Shown: piece by piece, positions 34,274 to 47,451 of the stretch
Numbering within the stretch: the stretch's first letter is position 1
Layout of the letters: the number at the start of each line of letters is the position of its first letter
NCBI GenBank assembly: GCA_024345305.1
Contig: BRON01000007.1
Coordinates: 992,001 to 1,056,000, forward strand
Direction: 5' to 3'
Length of the DNA stretch: 64,000 nt
Source: Mrakia gelida
Lineage: Eukaryota; Basidiomycota; Tremellomycetes; Cystofilobasidiales; Mrakiaceae
The notes under the pieces: generated by a model
Databases searched by the model: none
Told to the model about the DNA's origin: nothing
The model's input: only the letters and a program-made list of their open reading frames with translations
Made by a program: the position numbers and the translations under genes

Positions 34274-36667
34274 ATGGCTCTTGCGTCTGCGAGTCACACT
34301 GCTGTGGTTGGGTGGTTGGGGAACGTGGGGAGTACGAGGAAGGGGTTGAAGGGCAGTGTGAGCTTGGACGAGGTACTCAGCGGGACGACGTGAGTTTCGC
34401 TCTTCGTTTCCTCCCGCTATACCTCCTCGATCCATTCCATCTTTTCAGCACTAGCTAATTGGATTACTATGCTGACTCTCCGCTATGGTTCGTATTTCTC
34501 AGTTGCACACCTATCTCGTGAGTCCCTCTCTTCGCCCCTTCGTCGGCTCTTGTTCAACTCGTGCCTGATTTCCTCCAAAGTGATTACTGATCGCAGCCCT
34601 TGCTTCCTAACCCCTCTTCCTTGGCTCTATCTCAGGTTGAAGGATTTCGAGAACTTCTTGATCCACCAAGAGTTCTCTATCGAAAACCTCGTTCGTCTTT
34701 TCGCTTTCCATTCCTTCGCGTCGCGCGTTGTTGTCGCTTTCTCTCGATTCGACCTGACCTTCCTCCAACCGCCCATCCTCCAGCTCTTCGTCACCTGGTT
34801 TGGAAGCTACACCGCTAGGTTCAACAAACTCTCCCCTTACCTCCAATCCCAAGCTCTCCCCTCCCTCTGCGAAACCTCCTTCGCTCGTCCACCTATCGCT
34901 CGAAACGACTCGATGTCGTCGGTTGGATCGTCCGTCTTCGTTCGAACGCCGACACGGAAGCTGAGTTCGCTTCCCTCGAACCTGTAATGGATGGATCCCA
35001 TCGCTCCCTTCGAGCTTCTGGGAGAGTGCGTCAAAGAGGAGGAAGAGGAGCAGCTGAGAGGGTCGCTGGAGAAGCCGAAGGGCTAGGAGGAGGAGAGTTG
35101 GGTTGGAGACGGCGAAGGAGGAGACGCTGGAGGACCGATCTCGCCTGGATCGTCGTTCTCCCCCAACTCCGACGACTATTTCGCTACATCTCAATCCATC
35201 GACTCATCTCTCAACCCTTCACCCAGCAACCTCTCCTCCCTCATCTCTCCCTTCTGTTTCGACACGGACAACCCTTTCCTCCCAACCTCTCCCACGTCTC
35301 CCACTTCCCCTACCACCAGCCTTCCTCCTCCTCCAGCTCAGTACAACAACCTTCGTCGATTTCAAGCATCGTTCTCCGCCGTTACATCCTCACGACGATC
35401 CTCTCGAAGGCGCGAGGACTCGACCACCTCGACGACTCCTTTCATCAGGTCAGGGAGCATCACCGCGTCCGATTCGGGAAAGGGAAAGGGAGGGAAGACG
35501 GAGGAGGACATGGTCGAGGAGATGAGGGAGGAGTGTGAGAGGGTATGGACAACCTTCTTCATCCGAGGAGGGTCGAAGGAGCTGAATCTGGAGGAGGGAG
35601 TGAGGAACGGAGTCGAGAAGAGTTTGGACGCGGGAGGTTGGCGTGAGTCACGTCGTTTTCCCTTTCTCCCTTTCGGTCAAGATGTTGGACGACGACGTTC
35701 GGCTGACGGCCTGCTCGTGTTGTCGTTTCTTAGATCCTGAGGTCTTCGCAGCCGCCGCAGGCTCGTGCAGGATGATGCTCGCCACTCACAGTCTACCTCA
35801 CTTTTTGAGTTCCGCTGGAACGAATATCAACCGCCCTAAGCAGGTCAGTCCCCACTATATTCTCGTCCTCACTCAAAGTGGCTTTGGAGCTGACGCCTCG
35901 TCTTCGTCTCCGTCCCACAGGTCTTCTGGTACGTCCATCACCTCGTCGTTCGAGTCCAGTCGCGTCCTCGTTCGATTCTGACTCCGTCCTCCTCCTGCCC
36001 TTCTTCCACAGGTACATCATCGGCGCCATCGATCTCGCCATCTCCCTCCTCATCTTCTTCCTCTCCCAAAGGAATGGGATGGAGATGCCTTCGACTCCTC
36101 GGCGTTCTCTTCTCGAGTTTCGGAGCGATGTCAGTCTTCGTTTCTCGTCCGCTCGTCCTTTCTCTCGGCTTCGAGACTGACCCAACCCGTGCTCTCCTCC
36201 GCAGGCAAACCTTCTCCGCCTACCTCGGCTTCTGCACCCAAGTCTACGGCCGCTCATCTCGTCAACTCCACCCTTGGGAACTCGACTCCCTCGACGTCGA
36301 AGCTTCGTGCTCGACTGATCATCAACCTCCCCTCGACTGGAACACCACCGTCGTTCAGCAGATCCCTCTCTCCCCACTTAGCCCTGGAAGTCCCCTCGAA
36401 GAAACACTCCCTATGTCAGCTATCACTCCCCCGACCTCCTCAACCGCACTCGTCTTCCCGCTCGACTCGACAAAGAAGAAGACCGACAACGACAACGACG
36501 CGAGGTCTTGGAAGGCGCCTTCGATCTTCGGTCCTGAGACGATCGTGATGGATCCGAGGGTGAAGGAGCTGCAGGCGAAGATGGTCAGGGATATTTTGGT
36601 GGTCGGAGTGGTGTGGGCTGGGATTGGGGTAGCTGTTGTGCTCGGGACGAGAGGGTTGAAAGGGTGA
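34274..36667 (+). CDS. RAX1: RAX1-like RGS-domain membrane protein (one-base frame break)
   Basis: Exons: 34274-34389, 34503-34517 (15 nt), 34636-34690, 34784-34939, 35087-35642, 35734-35843, 35921-35928 (8 nt), 36012-36129, 36205-36667. The RGS part reads SLKDFENFLIHQEFSIENL and VTWFGSYTARFN. After a long Ser-rich insert it resumes with ECERVWTTFF, SKELNLEEGVRN and HPEVFAAAAGSC. RPKQVFWY leads into membrane helices (IIGAIDLAISLLIFFL, RLLGVLFSSFGAM), RQLHPWELDS and a last C-terminal helix, as in Rax1 (bud-site selection; RgsB type). Two in-frame stops (34985, 35084) vanish if an intron runs from GTTCGA at 34940 to CTAG at 35086. Exon 36012-36129 has one base too many: GGG near 36074 should be GG to give SQRNGWRCLRLLGV. 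Confidence 0.75.
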
Positions 36668-37485
36668 TGCGAACGCTGAACGGGGTTCGTTTTCTTTCTA
36701 CGCTTCGTTCCTTTCTCTTCTTCATTTCTTTGTTCCCTCTTGCTCTTGACCTCCTCATGAAATCAAGGACTCGCTTCGTTCGCATCACTATATACCTCTT
36801 CTTGTGCTGCATCGAGTGCAGCATCTCTTTCCTTGCCTGTTTGTACTTCTCGTTTCGTCGTTCCCCCTCTTTACCATCCCTGCTTTTACTGCTGGTCTCT
36901 CTCACTATTTCGCGCTCTTCTTTATTTCACGATCCTTTGCACGTTCCTTTCGCCCCAGGACCTGCAAGATCTCGCTCTCCTTCGCGACGAGCCTCTCTTC
37001 CCCCTCCCTCGTCCGTCCTCGAACCACGTCGCGCTCTCTCTCTCGCGAGCTGAGGTTATTTCAGTTGAGAGCATTCATTTAGTAGAAGAAGAAGAGAAGA
37101 AAGAGAAGAAAAGAAGCAGCTCTAGAAAAGATATGTAGCAAAGAAGAAGAAAGAAGAGGTGAAAACGAAGCGAAGACGAGAAAGTCAGAGATGCGAGAGC
37201 AGAAGAGGAAACAGCAAAAACACGAATACAGCGAGGGAGTGTACGAGAGAGGTAGAGTAGAGGAGAGCCAAGAGATTTGGTTTTCCAAGTTGGCGTGGAG
37301 AGGCAACCTAAAGGCTACAGCGAGAAAACGAGACACTGACGAACGAAAGAAACGAAATGAAATGGAAAACGAAGAGAGAGCGAGAGAGAAGAGTTCGGAC
37401 GAGGAGAGGTTCGTGGCATAAGGTAGATGGAACTTGAGGGATGAGATGGAGAGAGGGGTCGAGATAGAAGGGGGGTGAGGGAGAT
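36668..37485. other. Intergenic between converging genes
   Basis: About 820 bp between the RAX1 stop and the stop of the large minus-strand gene. One half is pyrimidine-rich, the other has many GAAGA repeats. No gene is supported; it should contain both terminators and 3' UTRs. Confidence 0.5.
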
Positions 37486-40400
37486 CTAAGCGACGGTAGA
37501 CTGAGCCTCCGACGACGCGTCCTTCCCGCTCCCGTTGACGGCCTTCGCGTTGACGTTGACCGAGACGTAGTCTCCTGGTCCCTCCTGCGTCCAAGGCTTC
37601 GGCGGCGACGTTCCGAGTTCCACGGTGGGTTCGACCTCCTGTTGCTGTTGCTCCTGCTCCCACGAGGAAGACGACGAGGACGAGGACGAACGAGGGGGCG
37701 ACGAGACCGTTTGAGGGAAGTAGGAGTCCGTTGGTTCCGAGGACTCGGTGGTGTTGTTGGGATTGGCTCGGGGTCGAGGAGTAGCGACAATTGATTCCCT
37801 CGTAGGAGTGGTGACCGTCGACGAGGAAGGATCGTAGGGAACGTCGAGATCCAGTCCAGTCGTCGAGGTCGAAGTCGAAGGCGACGTGTCTCCTCCTCCT
37901 CCTCCTCCAGCGTAGTACTTGAAGGGATCTGGCCGTCCCGACGAGATGTCCGCGACGGCGGAAGCAGCTGCTGCTCTCTCCAACCCAGCTGGGAAGGCGT
38001 ATCCTCCTAGTTCGTAGCCGGGGATGACGCGAGGGCTCATCCTCGGCGACGGGAGGTTCTCGAGTTGAAGAGCGCTCTCGAAGTCCGTTGCTTCCGTGAG
38101 GGGAGCGAGTTCCTCTGCTGTTGACGGCGAGAGAGATCCTGCTCGGCTGGAGGAGGAAGCGGAGGAGGAAGCGACGGAGAGGGTTGTGCTGGTAGAGGAC
38201 GTTCGACGGGTGAGGGGACGAGGGGAGTTTCCTTGGGAGGGGACGGAGGAAGGGCGACGAGGGATGACGGCCGAAGGGTAGATGGGAGCGATGAGGGCCT
38301 TGACGTCGAAGGAAGAGTCGTTGTAGAGGGAGGTGGCCATCGTTTGGAGATCCGTGGGAGCTTCGGCGTAGACGGGGCAAAGACCGTCTGTTGATTCGAC
38401 AGTTGTATCAAACGAAGCGAAGAGCGAGGAGTCAGTCCGAGCTCGAGATGTAGGGACCGAACGGAGGAAGAGACTGAAGGAAGAAGAAAGAGAAGAAATA
38501 ACTCACCAGGAGCCAAGAAACGCGAAACAACCTTCGCCAACGCGAGTCGAACCTCAACGACGGGATCCTCGTTGCAAGGAAGGAGGTAAGGGATGACTCT
38601 CATCGTGAGGACGGGGTTGTACTTGTGATCGAGGAACGATTCGATAGTCCGAACGAAGGTCTGTCGTTGTCGGTATCGAGGGTGGTGGGACATGACGACG
38701 AGAACCGCGTCGAGAGCTTCCCTCGCTTCCGCATCGTCGACTCGGCGAGTAGCAGCGTAGACGGGGACGACCTGAGCACAAGTCAACGAAAAAGAGGAGG
38801 TGAGAGAGTCAATTTGTTTGGTTTCGAAGGAAGGAGAGGGCAAGAGGGAAAGGAGGAAGGAAAGAAAGGAAGAAAGTCGTCGACGCGCAAAGCTCACCGA
38901 CTGAATCGCCGCCTCCCTCACAGCAGCCACCGCATCCACCAACCCGACCTGCAGCAACGAAACCACCAGATACCTCCCCCTCGACGCCTCGATCATCCCA
39001 TCCGCCAGATCCGGCAACGCCGTCATCAACTTCTCCCTCAACCTCCAGTTGCTCAACTTCCCCTGGACCAGCAGCTCTCCAATCTCGTGGATCAGAGGCC
39101 AAGCCGTCTTCTGCTCCAACGCTCTCACGAACGTATGAAGGTTCTCCCAGAGGCGTTCTCGAACCTCGTCGACGTCTTCGAGGCAGGCTCGGAAGAAGGG
39201 GACCAGGTCGACGGAGGCGATGTCGTCGCCTAGGATGACGGCGAGTTCGTGGATCGAGGCGGCGAGGGAGCGTCGGACGGGGATGTGTTTGGAGGAGCAG
39301 AGCTCGTGGTAGTAGTCTCGGAGGAGGGGCCAGCCGGATCGACCGCAGGTGAGGGCGACGGCGGGGAACTGAAGGAGACGAGGGAGAGACGAAGAGTCAG
39401 AACGCGACTCTCGAACCAAAACGACGAGAAAGAGGGAAGTCAACTCACGTTGAAAGCACAAACCAACGGCCTGTTATCCTCCATCGTGAAGATCGGAGGA
39501 CCCGACGCGAAGAGGTTCAACGTCGGCTGCTCGACCTCCTCTTGTCTCTCCTCCTTCGGTGGTCCGAGGAAGTGTCGAACGAGATCGGGAGGTGCTCCTT
39601 CTGGATCGTCGACGAACACGGCGATGAGTTCTCCTAGTACCTCGAGAGCGGTTGAGTGGATCTCGGTGAACTCGTCGTTGAAGAAGGCGTTCATGGCTTT
39701 GAGAGCGTGGGATCGTCGGAACGAGGGAGGGGAGAGTCGTTTGGCGAGAGCTGGGAGAGCGAGACAGGCTGATTGACGGACGTGAGGGGATTCGTCCGAG
39801 GCGAAGGCGTCGAAGAGGGGGAGCTGGAGGTGAGAGGGAAGCGAAGAGAAAAGGAGAAGCGAGAGTGAGCGACGAAGAAACGAACGGAACGAAGAGTCGA
39901 AAAAACGAGACGCGTCGAAAACCGAACACTCACCAAGCTCTCCATCACAATCTCCACCGAAACCACCTTCACCAACTCCGCCAGCGCTCCACAAGCCTCC
40001 CTCCTAACCGCAAAGTTATCATCGAACCTCATCCTCACCACCTCGGGAACGAACTGCCTCTCAATCACCTCCTCCCCTTCGAGTACTCCACACTCCAACA
40101 CCGCCGCGATCAAGTTCATCGAAAGCAGCCTTCCATGGGACGCCTCCACAGCCAGCTCGTCTCGGAACTGGTTCTCTCCGAAGGTGTAATGAGACTCCTG
40201 AGCTGCCCAAGCGGATTCCTCGTCGTCCGTTCGATGGTCGATGGGAGGCGCGTTCGGCGAGTCGTACTCGGAGGTGGCTTGGAGGGATTGCTCGAGCATG
40301 AGGTTCTCGGTGTAGGTGGACGTTTCCGGGGAGGAGCGATCGGAGGAGTGGTGGTGGTCGTCGTCGTCTTCGGCTGGAACGGAGATGGCTGGGGAGGTCA

Positions 40401-43400
40401 TGGATTCCTCAGGGGTGGTGAGGTGGACGGGAGTTGGGGTCGAGAGAGGAGAGGGTTCCGAGAGAAGGGGTTCTTCTTCTCCTGGTGAAGGGAGGGTGAG
40501 AACGATGGATCCTGGGGAGGGTGGACGAGGTTCCGTTTCGGGCGAAGGAGGAGGTGGTGAAGAGGAGGAGGCGGCGGCGGTGATGGTGGTCGAAGGAACG
40601 ATGGGATCCTGCTGCTGCTGCTGCTGCTCCTGTTGTTGCTCGACTCCCTGCTGCTCCTCCTCCTGCTGGTTCTCGTACGCGTACCCTCCCTCTCCCTGAT
40701 GACTCTGCTCCCTCTCCGGCCACTGGTAGTTCTCAAACATCCCCGTATCCCCTCCTCCTCCTCCCTCCTCCACTTCTCCTCCCCACTCCTCCCCTCCTCC
40801 CATCCCCATCCCCTCCTCATCCTCGTAAGGACTCTGCGTCTCATCCAACCTAGCCATCCCAATCACAATCGCCTGCACCAACTCGTTCTCCACCACCTTC
40901 TTCTCCGCCTCACTGAGCGCCGAGATCTCGTGGATGTGAACGCCGGTCTGACTGAAGTACGTCCTCGCTTGTCCGACCTCGACGTGTCGCTCGGGGAAGG
41001 GATCGTAGTTCGGTAGGTCCTTTCCTCGAAGACGAGCGAGGATCCCGATGATGGCGACCTTGGCTGAGTCGCAGACGACGGAGGATTGGGACATGAGGAG
41101 CGAGCCGATGAGAGGAGTGAAGGTTTGGACGCTGATGACGGGACGAGGCATTCGGACGGGTCGTTTCATGGACGCTTCCATCTCCTCCTTCTCCGTAGGT
41201 TCGTAGTCGAGTCCGAAGGGGTGATCTGCTCCGGTGGGAGAGACGGTGGTGTCCTCGGTTCCCGCAGAGGAGTAGAGGGTCGAGCCGGGAGTCGTCGTGT
41301 CCGTGTCGGAGGGAGTGCGACTGGTGTTGGACGCGGTGAGGGAATCGCCTGACGAGGGACCTGTCGTTTCGGAGAGGCCTGAGCTGGAGGCTGCTCCGAC
41401 GACGGGGAGGTTCTGGAGATCGTCGAGGGTAGGACGACGAACGACGGTGATTCCTTCGGAGGTGACGGTGACGGTCGTAGGTTCAGGAACGGCTGTTCCG
41501 AGTTCCTCTTCAGCCTCGAGAGGATCGTCTTCTTCCGTGAGGAGTCGGCAGGACTGGGAGAGAGAGAAGCGGGGAGAAGAGGAGGTCAGCGCGAGATCTC
41601 GAGCTAAAGAGACGCGTCTCGAGCGACGAATCAAAACTCACAGAGTAGAAGAACCACAAGATCTTGTGAAGTCCAGGAGCGAGAGCTTCTCTCACAGCCT
41701 CGTCTGAAAGCGCGAAAGAGAAAACGAAAGAAGAGGAAGAGCGAGTCAGCAACTCGTTCATTCGCTCCTTCGACATCTCTCGATCAAAAGCAACTCACCT
41801 TCATCCGTGCCCAACGAGTTCAACAGCGGCAGCACATACTCCACTGTCTCACATGGATCCACATCTTCCACCCAATCTCCAATCACCTTCGAGATGAACG
41901 TCCTGAGTGGAACGAAAACAAGACGCGTCAATTCGCGGTTCTGGACGAGCATTCGAACGAAGCAGGAAAACGAGACTGGGGACTAACCGATGATGCGTGA
42001 ATTCACTCTTACTCAGCAAGAAGATCCTCTCCAACGTCGTCAGACTCTCATCCTCAAGATCCATATCCGCCACCGCAGGCAAGAACCCATCCTGACCCTG
42101 TCCTTCGAACCCTCCCTCGACTCCCATCATCTCCTCGTCTGCTCCAGGCGGGGGCGGACTCGGTCCGTTCTGGGGAGGGAAGAACGACGGTGCATCCGCG
42201 AGGAGGGTGGGTGCCGAGGTCGACGAGTTGGAAGAAGAAGAGTCGGCGGATCCGGAGGGGGAGGAGAACGATGGATGAGGGGGTCGATTTCGAGGGGAGG
42301 GAAGTCGTTGTTGGCCACCAGCTGAGGAAGGAGGGGAGAGTGGTGAAGGGAGGTCGTACTCGTCCGTGTCTTCGGGGGAGTTGCAGATCTCTACTCCTTC
42401 GTTCGGGTCGATGGAGTGGTTCTCTGGATGATGCTGATGAGCTTGAGCTGCCTGTTCGTCCTCCGACGAACTCCCTCCTCCCTCGTCCGCGTCTCCGTCC
42501 CTCGAGCTGTCCGAATCCACAGGCTGCACGACCGTAGCCTTCCACATCCCCTCGGCCTGCTCTCCTGCGTCCTCCTCGTCCGACTCGGTGAGTCCGTGGC
42601 CGAAGAGACGAGGTCTGGGAGTTTCGAGACTGGCGATTTCCTCCTGCTCGCGTTCGAGTTCTTCCTGACCGAAGAAGGTTCCTGGGGAGGGTGGGAGAGG
42701 ATAGATCGGACTGGGAGTGCGGGAGGAGGATAGGCTTTTGGCTTCTCGTTTCCTTCGAAGGGCGTCGCGAGGGTCTTCGAGATCGAGAGGGGAGGAGGAG
42801 TCGTTGGAGGAGGTGACGGGAGCGGAGGGAGACGCGTCGGTGCTGCTCGAGGAGGAGAGGGGGTGAACGAGGAACTGAGGGTCGGAAGGGGAGCGATCTC
42901 GACCGTTCGAGAGTGAGGGTAGGGGTGGTGAAGGGGAGTGAATGGTGGAGATGGTATCGTTCGGAGTGGTGACGTTGATGCTGACTCCTCCTCCTCCTCC
43001 GACCGAGCTCTCCTCCTCGTCCTCCAGCTTCTCAGCTGCACCTCCCAGCGAGCCGAAGAGCGGTGAATCGGCTGCTGCTGAGCCTCCAATGGCTGTCGAG
43101 GGATCCAGACTCTCCTCGAAATCGGCGAGGAACGAAGGAAGCGACGCTGGCATCGGCCTTGGACTTTTGAGGACGGGAGCTCGTGGTTGAGGTGGAGACG
43201 AGCTCGGAGGAGTTCCTTCTCCTCCTGTTGAGAACGGAGGGATGAAGATCGAGGGAATGGTGGTGTCTGGGTTGAACCTCGAGGCTGCCGAGTTGGATCT
43301 TGAGCGACCGAGCGTAGGCACGACGAGGGGAGGAAGAGTTGGGTCGCGAGGCGTGACTGCTGGAGGAGGAGATTGTTGACGTCCTGAGGTTGCAGCGTTC

Positions 43401-45441
43401 GAGGAGCCGGTGGATGAAGATGAGGAAGAGCGATGGGAGGAGGAGGAAGCTACCTTTGACGAGGAAGCTCGCGACGATGAGGATGACGAGGAAACGTGAG
43501 GGGAGGGAGACCGACGAGCCGGTCGAGAGGGAGGTGGTGGACGCGGTGTGACTACTGCTGTCGAGGAGGATCCCGATGCCGACGATGAAGCTGAAGAAAC
43601 CGACGACCGACTACGACGAGAGGGGAAGGAAGGGTGTGGTTTCCAAGTGTCGAACTCGTCCGAGAGATCCACCGCTGACGACGTCGACGAGTCTCCTCCA
43701 ACGACCTTCCCTCCTGCTCCTCCTCCGTTCGACATCGCTCCCAACACCAGCGACGGCGTCACAGCGACCTTCCCTATCTCAGGCGATCCCTGCACAGCCG
43801 TATCCAAACTCTTCCTCCCCTTCCCTTTCCCTCCCTTCCCGTGCGATCCTCCGGACCCCGACGAGCTCGACAGCGTCGCTCCTTCTCCTCTCGGCGAAGA
43901 GAACGGGCTCGACTGCTTCCCACTCCCTCCACTTCCACTCCCAGGCGAACCGAGTCCTCCCTCGAGCTGGTGTCGAAGATGATGCGAATGAAGGTCGGAA
44001 GATCCGAGCCCAGGCGAGTTCAACGACGAGTTCCTCCGATGCGACGAGCTCGCTGCTGCACTGGACCTGAGCGGAGGCGAGAGAACGCTGCTCGTCGGCG
44101 AGAGCACCTCCGGATGAGAGTTCGGACTGCTGCTGCTGCTGGAGGTCGGGAACATGTCCGAGTTCCTCTTCATCGCTGCTGCTGAGGGAGTAGGAAGATG
44201 AGGGACCGAGTGAGGGGAGGTTGCTGGCCAGACCGAGTCCCAGGCTTCCGAGTTCGACCTCTGGTTCATCGGAGGAGGAGGATGAATGAACCCTCCTGCT
44301 GGAAGGGTGAAGATGGACGGGGAGAGGAGTTCGAGGTGAGGCGTGGGCGACGAGGACGTGGTCGCGGAGTTGGAGGACGACGGCATTCGATGGGCTGGAG
44401 GATGATGGTAAACCGTCGGGAGAGCGTTGGAGGAGTTGGAGGAGTTGGCCGAGGAGGAGGAGATCGAGTGTGGTAGTAGTGGTGGTGGAGAGGGTGATGG
44501 ACCTGTTCGAAGGTCGGTTGGGGAGGTGTGGTAAGGGTTGTTGGCCTCGGTGGATGGGGAGAGGGGACCTCTTGGTGAGGAGAGGGAGGACGACGATGCG
44601 GGAAGCATGAAGGAGGAGGTCAAACTTGATGCGCTCGAGTGATGGGAGAAGGCTGGAGGTGGGTTGAAGGTGGCCGAGGGAAGAGGTGGTTCGTGAATTG
44701 GACCGAACGAGGGAGACGACATGTTCGAACCTCCTCCTGGACCGGTGAAGGTGTGAGCGAGGTGAACGGGAGGCGAGCGCGAGGTATCTGAGATAGGAGC
44801 GAAGCAGAGATAGAGGTCAGATCCTCCAGCTCTACGAGCGCGAGAAAGGGGAGGGCAGATTGAAGGAAGGCGAAATCGAAACCAAAAGCGTTGAGCTTCC
44901 CATCTTCGCCCTCCTTCTCGTTCGTGTCCCACGAGTTTTCCATCTCCCCCGCCGGAGCCGGCGGCCCACTGGGATGAAAACAATAGAGGATCACTCACCT
45001 CCTTCCCCTGAGACTCTCCTGCCCGAAGGCGAAACCAGATTCCTTCCCTCCTCTCCTCGAAGCCAACCCAACTCTGCTTCTCCAGCGCTCCCTCGACCGC
45101 TGCTCCCTGACGCACTCCCTGAGCTCCCTGCTCTCCTGATCGAGTTCGCGGCCGGGTTGAAAGCCACGGGAGGATGGAAGCCAGGCGGAGGAAGAGGTGG
45201 TTCCGAGAGACTCGAGGTTGTCGAGGAGGAGGAGGAGGAAGCGTGATGGGTGAGGGGAGGGTGTTGATGGTGAAGTTGAGCTGAGGCTGATGGGGAGATG
45301 TAAGTCGAGTTGGCTGAGTGGTAGGATGAGGTTGGGGAGATTGTTGGACTTGAGGGTATGGGTGAAGTAGGAGCTGTCGTTGGAGTTACAGTTGTTGAGG
45401 AGGAAGCTGTCGAAGGAGGGAGAGGGGGAGGAGGAGAAGGA
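37486..45441 (-). CDS. PP4 regulatory subunit 1-like giant HEAT-repeat protein
   Basis: Nine exons traced in phase: 44999-45441, 41988-44787, 41799-41902, 41642-41703, 39934-41553, 39449-39823, 38898-39368, 38507-38771, 37486-38387, over 2,300 residues. The N-terminal half is low-complexity Ser/Pro/Gly sequence. From the end of exon 41988-44787 (LTTLERIFLLSKSEFTHH) on, HEAT repeats appear: VEYVLPLLNSLGTDE, LAPGLHKILWFFYS, NFAVRREACGALAELVKVV, PHVRQSACLALPALAKRLS, PVRRSLAASIHELAVILGDD, NEDPVVEVRLALAKVVSRFL. An acidic/Gln-rich insert (QQQQQ near 40615) interrupts them. This arrangement matches PP4R1, which anchors the PP4 catalytic subunit. The C-terminal exon is Ser/Thr-rich. The first exon (a CAG acceptor near 45442) is not resolved. 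No frame break was seen over 7 kb of coding sequence. Confidence 0.75.
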
Positions 45442-46650
45442 GGCACTGGAGGAGAGAGAGAAACGTGAAGTGACGACGAGACAAAGAGTCAGTTTCGCAT
45501 CTAGAGGGCGAGCGAGGAGGCGAGAGATTCGATGTAGATATGAACGAGGATGCTGGGGATCCCCTCGTCGAGAGAGAGAGAGGTGGAGAGATGGCTTGAG
45601 ACGTGTGGATCGGGAGACGAGGGGAGGGTGGGAGGACGAGCGTAAGCGGAGGAGGGGAGGAGAGGAGAGCTGAACGTTGTTCGCTTCCTTCCATTCTCGT
45701 ATCCACCCGGCAAATCCCTCGGAGCTACACCTCCCAGAGGTAGCTGCCTCTCCCCTCTTTGCTTCGATCGCTCTCTCCAAGCTCGAAAGGAAGGAGGAGG
45801 GAAGGAAGGAGGGTTGAAGAGGGAAGGGAGGAAGGTTGACGATCGTCCCTGGTCGGACTCTGTCTCTTTTGCATCCCTCGACCTCGAAGAACCCCCTTCT
45901 CTCGATTCGAAGCTCTACTAGAGGCCATCCGAAGACGGCTCTTTATGCCTAGAGCTCCAAGTCGAGCTGAGTTTGAGTCGACCCTCTGCGTTCGCAACGA
46001 AGCCCGACTCGGCGACCTCTCCTCCTCCCTCCTCCTTCCTCCTCCCTCTGTTTGACGGCCTCTTCCTTCCTTCCTGCTCGTCCCTCTCCACCCAGAAACG
46101 AGAGAAACGTGTACTCACCATCCTCCTTGATATCCTTGCTCATCTACTACTGGAGTTCCTTACTTCCTGACTCGTTGCGTTCGAAGAGGGGGAGGGACGC
46201 TCGTTTGTCCCACGCTGCTCGTGTGGGTCCGGCCGTACAGAGAGAAAAGGCTCGATTCAAGCGGGAGTTCGGCGCCGTAGAGTAAAGGCGAGGTGAGGGA
46301 GAGAAAGAAGAGGAAGGGGAGAGGGAAATTAAAAGCGTGAAGGCGACGGTGGTGGGTGTTGAAGAGAAGTGACGAAGCTCACCCAAGGAGGAAGGGGGAA
46401 GGAAAGGCCGCGCGAATAACAAAACGAGACCGGATTAGGATTCTGGTAAGGAAATCTACAAGGAGGTTTTATCAGGAAAAGGTCACTTATCTGGCGTTGG
46501 TATAAAGGAGCTCTCAAACAACGTCAAAATTAGAGCAAGCGACCCAGGAAGAGCGGCCCACAGCGAAGACGAGCTTCAGCTTCAGCTTCAACCTTCTTTT
46601 CGTCTTCCTCCTCGACCTCTCTCACCTCCCAACCACATTCCCGTCTCATC
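45442..46650. other. 5' exon(s) of the PP4R1-like gene plus ADE8 promoter
   Basis: The minus strand up to about 45930 carries frames such as SSEGFAGWIREWKEANNVQL that look coding and probably form the N-terminus of the HEAT-repeat protein. I could not join them in phase. The rest, towards 46650, should be promoter for ADE8; no further gene is supported. Confidence 0.4.
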
Positions 46651-47451
46651 ATGTCCTCTTCCGACTCCACCCCCAAGCTCAACAGGATCGTAGTTCTCAT
46701 CTCGGGAGGTGGTCAGTCTCGAGCAAACCTTCTTCTCCCGTCTCTCGAGCTCAGCTCTTCCCGAGCTCTGTCGTTCCCAAAAACTCAAAGCTCACCTCCT
46801 CCTCCTTCCTTCCCTTCCTTTCTCTCTTCCTCAGGCTCCAACCTCCAAGCCCTCATCGACGCAACCCTCTCCACCCCCTCCCCCTTGCCCAATTCCCACA
46901 TCGCCCACGTCATCTCCAACCGCTCCAAAGCCTACGGTCTCACACGCTGCTCCCTCTCCCACCCACCCATCCCAACCTCCATCCTCAACCTCAAAACCTA
47001 CCTCTCCGCACCCTCTTCCACTCCTCGAACCCGAGAAACCTACGACATCGAACTCGCCTCTCTCGTCCTCTCCACTCAACCAGACCTCATCATCCTAGCA
47101 GGCTTCATGCACATCCTCTCCCCCACCTTCCTCTCTCTCCTTCATCCTCACCCAACCTCGCCTCTCATCCCCATCATCAATCTGCACCCTGCTTTGCCAG
47201 GGGCGTTCGACGGCGCGAATGCTATTCCTAGGGCGTTGGAGGCGTTTGAGAAGGGGGAGGTGAAGGGGACGGGGGTGATGGTGCATAGGGTTGTGGAGGA
47301 GGTGGATGGGGGGGAACCCATTTTGGTGAGGGAGGTGGAGATTGTTAAAGGGGAGAAGTTGGAGAGCTTGGAGGAGAGGATCCATAGGGTTGAGCATGAG
47401 ATTATCGTGGAGGGGGCGAGAAGGGTACTGGTTGAGATGGGGAGGATTTAG
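46651..47451 (+). CDS. ADE8: Phosphoribosylglycinamide formyltransferase
   Basis: Two exons (46651-46711, 46835-47451), joined across a GTCAGT...CCTCAG intron, give 225 residues, close to yeast Ade8 (214). LISGGGSNLQALID (16-29) is the phosphate-binding loop. DLIILAGFMHIL is typical. NLHPALPGAFDG carries the catalytic Asn136 and His138, and HRVVEEVDGGEPI the catalytic Asp178. The LHPALPG version, instead of bacterial IHPSLLP, is the fungal signature. The enzyme uses 10-formyltetrahydrofolate to formylate GAR in purine synthesis. It is a stand-alone protein, as in yeast, not part of a trifunctional enzyme. Confidence 0.95.
   Translation: MSSSDSTPKLNRIVVLISGGGQSRANLLLPSLELSSSRALSFPKTQSSPPPPSFPSFLSSSGSNLQALIDATLSTPSPLPNSHIAHVISNRSKAYGLTRCSLSHPPIPTSILNLKTYLSAPSSTPRTRETYDIELASLVLSTQPDLIILAGFMHILSPTFLSLLHPHPTSPLIPIINLHPALPGAFDGANAIPRALEAFEKGEVKGTGVMVHRVVEEVDGGEPILVREVEIVKGEKLESLEERIHRVEHEIIVEGARRVLVEMGRI

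Noticed and set aside
40600..40640. CAG/CTG repeat as an expandable microsatellite
   Set aside because: It is a short, interrupted Gln tract inside the HEAT-repeat protein and keeps the frame; nothing suggests instability.
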